DNA of 64,000 bases. Origin: Sphingobium sp. Ant17 (GTDB taxonomy: Bacteria; Pseudomonadota; Alphaproteobacteria; Sphingomonadales; Sphingomonadaceae). Shown one piece after another: positions 63,624 to 64,000 of this stretch. How positions within the stretch are numbered: the first letter of the stretch is position 1; each line of letters opens with the position of its first letter. Made by a program: the position numbers and the translations under genes. The notes below the pieces were generated by a model. The model ran no database searches, was not told the origin of the DNA, and saw nothing but the letters and a program-made list of their open reading frames with translations. The DNA lies in the NCBI RefSeq assembly GCF_000588875.1, contig NZ_JEMV01000001.1, positions 142,783 to 206,782 of the forward strand, read 5' to 3'.

Positions 63624-64000
63624 ATGACCAATGACAAGATGGACCTGCACGCCCTGGTTGGGAAGACAGCCGACGGCGATTTTCTACGCGATATGATCGG
63701 CTTTGCCGCGCAGCGGCTGATGGAGCTGGAAGTGGGCGACCTTACGGGCGCGGCCTATGGCGATAAGGATCCCGAGCGCCTCGCGCAGCGCAACGGCTAT
63801 CGGGATCGGGACTGGGAGACGCGGGCAGGCACGGTCGAGCTGCGGATCCCCAAGCTGCGCAAGGGAACATATTTTCCAGGGTTTCTGGAGCCCCGCCGTA
63901 TGGCAGAGAAGGCACTGACGGCCGTCATCCAGGAAGCTTATATCCAGGGGATCTCGACCCGCTCTGTGGACGATCTGGTCAAAGCCATGGGCATGAGTGG
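63624..64000 (+). CDS. IS256-family transposase, partial (runs off the window)
   Basis: The first 125 residues of a mutator-type (IS256) transposase: [20 protein letters not shown], then [40 protein letters not shown] and [20 protein letters not shown], the conserved N-terminal segment. The DDE residues lie further downstream, outside the window. ACGGAGACCACCG gives a plausible ribosome binding site before ATG 63624. Its completeness cannot be judged. Confidence 0.9.
   Translation, partial: MTNDKMDLHALVGKTADGDFLRDMIGFAAQRLMELEVGDLTGAAYGDKDPERLAQRNGYRDRDWETRAGTVELRIPKLRKGTYFPGFLEPRRMAEKALTAVIQEAYIQGISTRSVDDLVKAMGMS

Overview
The window reads as a chromosomal segment of a GC-rich alphaproteobacterium, most likely a sphingomonad (Sphingobium/Sphingomonas type). 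The clues are a TonB receptor beside catabolic genes, an exopolysaccharide locus with type I secretion genes like the atrB/atrD genes of sphingan clusters, and a GTA-like head-spike pair. This assignment is inferred from gene content and codon use; no rRNA is present.

Left part (1-18.3 kb). This is a nearly complete locus for quinohemoprotein amine dehydrogenase (QHNDH) and its maturation. On the minus strand, in order of transcription, it has three arginase/agmatinase-family hydrolases (15517 to 11205), then qhpA (diheme alpha subunit), qhpD (radical SAM), qhpC (gamma subunit), qhpB (beta-propeller), qhpG (flavoprotein), qhpF (ABC exporter) and qhpE (subtilase), mostly joined by 1-8 nt overlaps. 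It is flanked by a TonB-dependent receptor, a PpiC isomerase plus HupE/UreJ pair, and urtA, the urea-binding lipoprotein of a urea ABC transporter cut by the window edge. A TACGTCA-type dyad recurs in front of urtA/ppiC, in front of qhpA, and twice as an 18-bp inverted repeat between the hydrolases and the receptor. I read the whole as one regulon: a guanidino compound is captured, hydrolysed to urea and an amine, the amine is oxidised by QHNDH and the urea is imported. This is a hypothesis.

Middle (18.3-26.8 kb). Ordinary genes: a bile-acid-symporter-like carrier, an enoyl-CoA hydratase, an EamA transporter, a small lipoprotein, a MarR regulator, tRNA-Gln(TTG), an ALG14/ALG13-like glycosyltransferase pair, a LapG-like cysteine peptidase, a PilZ protein and a SleB-type cell-wall hydrolase.

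Right part (26.8-62.9 kb). This is an exopolysaccharide locus of Wzx/Wzy type. It has an export lipoprotein, an outer-membrane barrel, a Wzc-type tyrosine autokinase, three Wzy/ligase-like proteins, a flippase, glycosyltransferases (GT4, GT2, GT2-GtrA, GT39), several acyltransferases (two of them decayed), a type I secretion ABC/HlyD pair, a sulfotransferase with a TSUP anion carrier, a GH74-like propeller protein, a GTA-type head-spike pair and a secreted RTX protein with an embedded GH12-like glucanase domain. An AT-rich island (about 48.6-51.0 kb) carries the duplicated acyltransferases and ends at an intact IS2-like element. An IS256-family transposase runs off the right edge.

Quality note. 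At least eleven genes are broken by a single-base indel, nine of them by loss of one base, usually in a short G/C run. A consensus-sequence problem is at least as likely as real decay, so I describe each such gene as one locus with the break marked.
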